Shown here in pieces: positions 45,161 to 49,893 of a DNA stretch of 49,893 bases (the stretch's first letter is position 1; the number at the start of each line of letters is the position of its first letter). The DNA comes from Actinomadura sp. KC06 (GTDB lineage Bacteria > Actinomycetota > Actinomycetes > Streptosporangiales > Streptosporangiaceae): the NCBI RefSeq assembly GCF_004348735.1, contig NZ_SMKT01000054.1:1-49893 (forward strand). The letters run 5' to 3'. The notes below the pieces were generated by a model, which saw nothing but the letters and a program-made list of their open reading frames with translations, had not been told where the DNA came from and did no database searches. The translations under genes and the position numbers were made by a program.

Positions 45161-45862
45161 CTACTTCTGTCCGTAGTCGTGTTCTATGCCGTCGAGCAGC
45201 CAGTTGAGGCCCCGCTCGAAGTTCGCGCGCCCGTAGAGGCCTCGCTCGAAGACGGGCTTGAGGTGCGGGAACTCGCCGCTCTCCAAGAGCGTGCGGACGT
45301 ACTCCCGCTCCAGGAGGCTGGTGTGGGCGCGCTCCAGGCCGTTCTCACCGATTTCTTGGACGTGCTGCTCCCGCAACGTGTAACCCAGCATGTAGTAATC
45401 GAGAGTGGTGATGATGGCCACCATGCTCTCTGGGTCATCGGTGAGCAGCGCCGCGGCGGCCAGGGACTGCTCTGCATGACGCAGACCGTTCGGCCCTACG
45501 CGCGGGGAACGGTGGGCGAGCTCGAACATCCAGGGATGCCTGAGGCCGGTCTCGCGCTCCTTGTGCGTGATCTGGAGGAACGCCTCGCGCCAGTCGTCCG
45601 GCAGGTCGTCCTTGATCAGCGCCTCCTCCGCGACCTCGTCGTACATGAGGTCGAAGATGTCGTCCTTCGCGTCGATATGGGTGTAGAGGCTCATCGCCCG
45701 CACGCCCAGTTCGCTCGCGATGCGGCGGATCGACACGGCTTCCAGGCCGTCGGCGTCCGCGACCTTGATCGCGGTCTCGACGATCGCCTCCCGGGTCAGC
45801 TTCGGGCGACGCCCGCCGCGCGGACGCGTCCAGACGTCGCCTGACCTCGCCGAACCTGCCAC
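45161..45862 (-). CDS. TetR-family transcriptional regulator (TetR_C-like)
   Basis: A 233-residue regulator. The N-terminal HTH is TREAIVETAIKVADADGLEA-VSIRRIASELGVRAMSLYTH, and the C-terminal ligand domain fits the TetR class C type (RHPWMFELAHRSPRVGPNGL). The start is GTG at 45862. It diverges from an MFS exporter across a gap with strong palindromes, the normal arrangement for a self-repressing drug-efflux regulator. Confidence 0.94.
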   Translation of the reverse strand: MAGSARSGDVWTRPRGGRRPKLTREAIVETAIKVADADGLEAVSIRRIASELGVRAMSLYTHIDAKDDIFDLMYDEVAEEALIKDDLPDDWREAFLQITHKERETGLRHPWMFELAHRSPRVGPNGLRHAEQSLAAAALLTDDPESMVAIITTLDYYMLGYTLREQHVQEIGENGLERAHTSLLEREYVRTLLESGEFPHLKPVFERGLYGRANFERGLNWLLDGIEHDYGQK

Positions 45863-45880
45863 GACAAAGATCTTACGCGA

Positions 45881-45944
45881 TACACCGTATCGATACGGTG
45901 TACGGATTCTGAGTTACGGTGTACGGTAGTACCGATACAGCGTA
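45881..45944. promoter_or_regulatory. Two TetR-type operators in the divergent gap
   Basis: Site 1 (45881-45902) is a perfect dyad of TACACCGTAT and ATACGGTGTA around CG. Site 2 (about 45915-45944) has TACGGTGTA and TACAGCGTA as imperfect inverted arms, spaced wider. Half-site TACGGTGTA recurs, so two regulator dimers could bind, one near each divergent start. Confidence 0.8.
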
Positions 45945-45965
45945 CGGATTCGGAAAGGCGGCCGG

Positions 45966-47450
45966 ATGACCAGCGCAACGACCGCGCCTCCCGCCGGCAA
46001 GGAGGGCATCGACCCGCACCTGCGCAACCTCGCGGTCGTTGTGCTGCTCGGCGCGATCATGACGGTCCTCGACTCCACGATCGTCAACGTCGCCGTCGCG
46101 GCGCTGGGCCAAGACTTCGACACCTCGTTGTCGACGATCCAGTGGGTCGTGACGGGCTACACCCTCGCCCTGTCCATGGCGATCCCGCTGACCGGCTGGT
46201 CGGTGCAGCGGTTCGGCGCCCGGACGATGTGGCTCGTCTCTCTGGGACTGTTCATCGGCGGCTCCCTGCTCTGCGGGCTCGCATGGTCGGTCCCCTCGCT
46301 GATCGCGTTCCGCGTCCTACAGGGCCTCGGCGGCGGGATGCTGATGCCGGTCGGGCAGACGATGCTCGTCCGGGAGGCCGGGCCTGGGCGGATGGGCCGC
46401 GTAATGAGCGTCGTCTCGGTCCCCGCGATGCTCGCGCCGGTGCTCGGCCCCCTTCTCGGCGGCGTGATCATCGACAATCTGAGCTGGCGGTGGATGTTCT
46501 TCGTCAACGTCCCGTTCTGCGCGATCGCGCTGTTCGCCGCCGTGCGGATGCTGCCGCGCGACACCGACCGCAGCGCGGACGCCCGGCTGGACGTCCTCGG
46601 CATGCTGCTGCTGTCCCCCGGTCTGGCGGCCCTGGTGTACGGGCTGTCGGAGGCCGGGAACGGGGCAAGTCTCACGGGCGCGGGTTTCCTTACCAGCGTC
46701 ATCGCCGGAGGCGTCCTGGTCACCGCATTCGTCGCGCACGCGCTGCGGAAGGGGCAGGGTGCGCTCATCGACCTGCGCCGATTGAGTACGCGGGCGTTCA
46801 CGGCCGCCACCGGGGGGCTCTTCCTGTACTGCGGCGCGATGTTCGGCCTGATGATCCTCATTCCGCTGTTCGCGGTGATCGTCCGCGGCGAGTCGGCCCT
46901 GGACGCGGGCTGGCTGCTGGCCCCGATGGGCGTCGGCGCGATGATCACGATGCCGGTGTCGGGACGGTTGGTCGACAGGTTCGGTGGACGATGGTTCGCC
47001 GTGGGCGGCGTCCTGTGCGTCCTCGCCGGCGCCCTGGCGCTCACCGCCCTCGCCCCGGGGACCGGCCGCGGCATGATCATGAGCACGATGTTCCTCGTCG
47101 GGCTCGGCCACGGCATGATCGCCCCCAGCCTGATGTCGATGGCCTATCAGGGCCTGCCTCGCGAGGCGGTGCCCGCGGCGACCACCGGTGCGAACATCCT
47201 GGTCAGGGTGGGCAGCTCGTTCGGCACGGCGGCGATGGCGGTCGTCCTGCAGATCGCCATCCGCGACGAGATCTCCGGCGCATCCGGCAACCTTTCCGAA
47301 GCCGCCGCACAGCACACGGCACAGACGCCCGCCCTCCTGACGAACGCCTTCACCGAGACGTTCTGGTGGGCGGCGGCGATCCTGCTCCTCGCCCTCCTCC
47401 CAATCCTCGCCGTCCCCCGCAGGCCAAAGGAGGTCCCGCTGACCAAATGA
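45966..47450 (+). CDS. MFS exporter, DHA2 family (EmrB/QacA-like)
   Basis: A 494-residue transporter with about 14 helices. Helix 1 is LAVVVLLGAIMTVLDSTIVNVA-like with the acidic motif D1, motif A is GWSVQRFGARTMWLVSLG, and motif C follows in LAPVLGPLLGGVIIDNLSWR-WMFFVNVP. It should export a lipophilic compound using protons. AAAGGCGGCCGG precedes the ATG at 45966. Regulation by the divergent TetR gene through the palindromes is very likely. Confidence 0.95.
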   Translation: MTSATTAPPAGKEGIDPHLRNLAVVVLLGAIMTVLDSTIVNVAVAALGQDFDTSLSTIQWVVTGYTLALSMAIPLTGWSVQRFGARTMWLVSLGLFIGGSLLCGLAWSVPSLIAFRVLQGLGGGMLMPVGQTMLVREAGPGRMGRVMSVVSVPAMLAPVLGPLLGGVIIDNLSWRWMFFVNVPFCAIALFAAVRMLPRDTDRSADARLDVLGMLLLSPGLAALVYGLSEAGNGASLTGAGFLTSVIAGGVLVTAFVAHALRKGQGALIDLRRLSTRAFTAATGGLFLYCGAMFGLMILIPLFAVIVRGESALDAGWLLAPMGVGAMITMPVSGRLVDRFGGRWFAVGGVLCVLAGALALTALAPGTGRGMIMSTMFLVGLGHGMIAPSLMSMAYQGLPREAVPAATTGANILVRVGSSFGTAAMAVVLQIAIRDEISGASGNLSEAAAQHTAQTPALLTNAFTETFWWAAAILLLALLPILAVPRRPKEVPLTK

Positions 47451-48046
47451 GAACACCCTTCGAGGTGAAGGACTCTTCGAGACCACGGCCGACGGTGGCA
47501 TCGGATGCCAGCCCCGAGTGACTCCGGGGGAAGCAGTGACCAGCGTCGTTGCAGGCCAACCATGTGCCGGGCTAGCGGCGACCTCCTCGTCGCGGATGAG
47601 GTGCTCGCACTCCCTGCCGCAGCGGACTCGTCCACGCGCGAGGTCCTCATCAGGTCAATCACTGACGTCGAAGATGGCGACCACCAGCTCTAAAGGACAG
47701 GATGCGGGGTCCGATGCGGGGACGACCGCGGGGGCCACGGTCACGCCCTCGCCGCCGCAGCGGACGCGTCCGCGCGAGGTCCTCGTCAGGTCCTCACTTA
47801 CGTCGAGGATGGCAACGACCAGCACAGGGACATGTGCGGGGCTCGATCCGGGAGGACGACGACGGCGGTCACGTCCCAAGGCGCGCTGGGCAACGTCCAA
47901 GGCGCGCTAGGTGACGTCCAAACCGGGTTAGGAGCCGGAGGCAGCCGCGGCCCGGCACCCTCGCGCACGTATGCCGGGCCGCGACGTCTAGGCGCGCCGG
48001 CCGCGCCGTGACCTGTTTGGGGACAGCACATCCGCCACCGGCACGC
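47451..48046. repeat. Repeat-rich intergenic region after the MFS gene
   Basis: Two diverged copies of a ~120-bp segment (about 47577-47694 and 47725-47822) share CCGCAGCGGAC, CGCGAGGTCCTC and ACGTCGAGGATGGC. On the minus strand they read VVAILDVSEDLTRTSRGRVR against VVAIFDVSD. A further ~21-bp repeat (ACGTCCAAGGCGCGCT variants) lies at 47872-47930. No gene is apparent. Confidence 0.6.
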
Positions 48047-48460
48047 GTTCATGGGCGCAGGAACCGCGCGGCAACGTCCGGCGGGTCGGCTGCAGCGACG
48101 AATAGCCGCCGAACCCGCGCCAGCTCGTAGCCGCGCCAGTATCCCGGCTCGTTCTCCTCAGCGTGGAAAGTGTCCGCAATGTCACCGGATGGGCGTGCAG
48201 CAATGACGTACGCCTGGCTGCGGTCTGCCTGCGGTCTGACTCGCGACCTCGTACCCGTTGCCGCGGATCATGACGGCTGTCGTTGTATCGCCCGTGATCG
48301 TCTGGCCCGGTTGGGCAGGAATCGCACCCTCGACGTGGGGCTCGCCGGGCGAGCGGGGCTCACCGTCGCTGGGTGGCCTGGGTGGCCTGGGTGGATGCGG
48401 TGGCTGCGGTGGCGCTGCCGCTGTTGCGAGAACTGGCGTTGGGTCGGGCTTCAGCGGTGA
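48047..48460 (-). pseudogene. C-terminal part of an unrecognised protein, frameshifted
   Basis: The minus strand reads AIPAQPGQTITGDTTTAVMI and RGNGYEVASQTA, then after a one-base shift near 48225 continues DRSQAYVIAARPSGDIADTF, HAEENEPGYWRGYELARVRR and LFVAAADPPDVAARFLRP before a stop at about 48049. The composition looks like real coding sequence, with a Pro-rich segment upstream (PPQPPHPPRPPRPP). I find no start codon and do not recognise the family. Confidence 0.5.
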
Positions 48461-48538
48461 CCGGCTCGTTGGGGCTTGTATGGCCGTATCTGGGCGGGTT
48501 TCTCGAAATAGGTGATGGAGCGGCGAGGTTGCCCAGGC

Positions 48539-49285
48539 ATGAGCACATCTCAGAAGACCAGGATTCGGATCGAGAAGAGCGGCAAGCGCGTCCGGGCTTA
48601 TCTCGGGGGTCGGCTGGTGGCGGACACTACAGGGCCGTTCCTGGTGTGGGAGGTCCCCTACTATCCGACCTACTACTTCCCTGAGGCGGACGTGCGGGCC
48701 GAACTCGTCGAGGAAGGGCCGGGCAAGCGGTCGCCGAGTCGGGGCGACGCAACCGCCTACACGGTGAAGGTGGACGGCGCCGAAGCTCCGGGCGGGGCGC
48801 TCCGGTATGCAGAGTCGCCCATCGAGGAACTGCGTGGTCTCGTCCGCCTGGACTGGGAGGCGATGGACGCCTGGTTCGAGGAGGACGAGGAGATCTTCGT
48901 CCATCCGCGGGACCCGTATACGCGCGTGGATGTTCTGGCGGCTTCGCGGAATGTCCGGGTCGAGGTTGACGGGGTGACGGTCGCGGAATCGTCCAGCCCG
49001 AGGCTGCTGTTCGAGACGGGACTGCCGGTGCGCTACTACCTGCCGAAAACGCATGTCCGGATGGATCTGCTCGAGCACACGGAAACAGTGACGCGCTGCC
49101 CTTATAAGGGCACTGCTGAGTACTGGTCGGTGCGCGCGGGCGGGAATGTCCACGAGGATCTGGCGTGGTCGTATTCCACCCCGCTGGACGAGAGCCGCAA
49201 GATCGCCGGGCTTGTCTGCTTCTACAGCGAGAAGGTCGACATATTCGTCGACGGCGTCCTGCAGCCCCGCCCATCTGCGGGGTAG
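48539..49285 (+). CDS. DUF427-domain protein, two domains
   Basis: A 248-residue cytoplasmic protein with two DUF427 repeats. The first (about 5-110) has RIRIEKSGKRVRAYLGGRLV and YYFPEADVRAELVEEG. The second (about 130-240) has VDVLAASRNVRVEVDGVTVA, YYLPKTHVRMDLLEH and CPYKGTAEYWSVRAGG, the family hallmark. The C-terminal IAGLVCFYSEKVDIFVDGV is also typical. DUF427 proteins are small beta-rich folds of unknown role. The ATG at 48539 fits the first domain. Confidence 0.9.
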   Translation: MSTSQKTRIRIEKSGKRVRAYLGGRLVADTTGPFLVWEVPYYPTYYFPEADVRAELVEEGPGKRSPSRGDATAYTVKVDGAEAPGGALRYAESPIEELRGLVRLDWEAMDAWFEEDEEIFVHPRDPYTRVDVLAASRNVRVEVDGVTVAESSSPRLLFETGLPVRYYLPKTHVRMDLLEHTETVTRCPYKGTAEYWSVRAGGNVHEDLAWSYSTPLDESRKIAGLVCFYSEKVDIFVDGVLQPRPSAG

Positions 49286-49717
49286 CCGATTGTTGTCACT
49301 TCGCCGACGATCAGACTGTGCGCGCGGTGGACGCAGACCCGGTCCGCCGCGCGTGAGGTGAAGGCGGTGCAACGATCGCCAGCAGCGCGCCAGCCCCGTC
49401 GTCCATGGCGACCTTAGGGGTGCAGGTCGGCCGTCGAGAAATCGTGAGCGCGTGGAGTTTGCTGCGGTTCGCTAGAACCACCCGGCCATGAACTGCACGC
49501 GGCGGATGGGCGGGCTGGTCCTTGCGGCGACGGCCGCCATCACCTCCAGCGCGCCGGCCCGCCGTCCGCCCCTGCTGAGGTCATCGCCGAGGACGCGATG
49601 GAACGCGGGACGACTGCTGTGTATCGGAGGCTTGGGTCACAAACGACATGGCGGACGTGCGGAGTGGGTGAATTGACCATCGAAGAAACCGCCGAGGCGC
49701 GGATGAAGGACGCCCCG
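49286..49717. other. Right-hand flank, no clear gene
   Basis: About 430 bp with only short open frames. A plus-strand frame from 49488 begins MNCTRRMGGLVLAATAAITS, which resembles a signal peptide, but ends after 62 residues without a recognisable mature part. I see nothing else to name. Confidence 0.4.
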
Positions 49718-49800
49718 GATGGTGCCGAATGTCGATGCGCCGCTCGATCCAGGGTGGGTCCAGGCCCAGCGAGCGCGACACCTCCTCGCTGGACACCCGC
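49718..49800 (-). pseudogene. Possible FabH-like (ketoacyl-ACP synthase III) N-terminal remnant
   Basis: The minus strand reads VSSEEVSRSLGLDPPWIERR followed by IDIRH, close to the N-terminal pattern of FabH-family enzymes (VTNEELA--LGTDPEWI--RTGIRER). Flanking frames are broken on both sides. The match is short and the call is tentative. Confidence 0.4.
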
Positions 49801-49893
49801 CGGTCGCGAGGACGCGAGTCGTCTGTCGAAGAACGGCTTGTGCGTAGGGGTTGCGGGTGTGTTGAGGGGCAACAGACGTACTGCGTGTGGGGC

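Noticed and set aside
48182..49372. 396-residue open frame on the minus strand
   Set aside because: Most of it is antisense to the DUF427 gene and has shadow-like composition; only its end matches the relic at 48047-48460.

Overview
This is a GC-rich actinobacterial chromosome segment. The evidence is codon bias with GTG and TTG starts, a chaplin-like secreted protein, a DUF3180 gene beside folK, a DUF2342-type metalloprotease beside tilS, and an N-terminally leaderless-looking promoter. A sporulating actinomycete such as Actinomadura or a relative is the best guess; this is inference from gene content, not a database match.

The backbone is a conserved housekeeping block read on the minus strand, at about 16.4-27.0 kb. 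In transcription order it holds dacB (PBP4-type carboxypeptidase), a DUF2342 zinc protease, tilS, hpt, ftsH, folE, folP, a SnoaL/NTF2-like gene, folB, folK and DUF3180. The folP-to-DUF3180 genes overlap by 4 bp each. An orphan nuoD converges on this block, and ppa is divergent from dacB. At the left edge a DUF2520 dehydrogenase-like gene is followed by a two-gene ABC exporter (FtsX-type permease and ATPase). Between them lie an accessory stretch with a chaplin-like gene, a NarL-type two-component pair, a MidA-family methyltransferase, a cytochrome P450 and a pair of bacterial PH-domain membrane proteins.

The right half (27.8-49.9 kb) carries an NlpC/P60 endopeptidase, a one-piece sigma factor/zinc anti-sigma/transmembrane/extracellular-domain fusion, and a NERD protein. 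It also has a MerR regulator coupled to a VIT/vWA protein, a MarR-controlled MFS exporter and a SigX5-like ECF sigma factor divergent from two SDR genes. After a tRNA-Thr(CGT) with an integrase remnant come a TAP-type lipoprotein peptidase, a TetR-controlled MFS exporter and a DUF427 protein.

The least ordinary feature is the intergenic DNA. Several 0.4-1.4 kb gaps are made of decaying tandem repeats or gene fragments. The clearest case is a run of about 130-bp units between the methyltransferase and the P450, each resembling the last ~60 bp of the P450 gene. Another gap has a ~38-bp repeat family with palindromic cores and two copies of a fragment resembling a HAD-IIA (NagD-like) phosphatase. 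Relics of a sugar-binding protein, a quinone oxidoreductase, a third SDR, a tyrosine recombinase and possibly a FabH-like synthase are also visible. The other main point is a MidA/NDUFAF7-family methyltransferase about 5 kb from an orphan nuoD that keeps the arginine equivalent to the known NDUFAF7 target.
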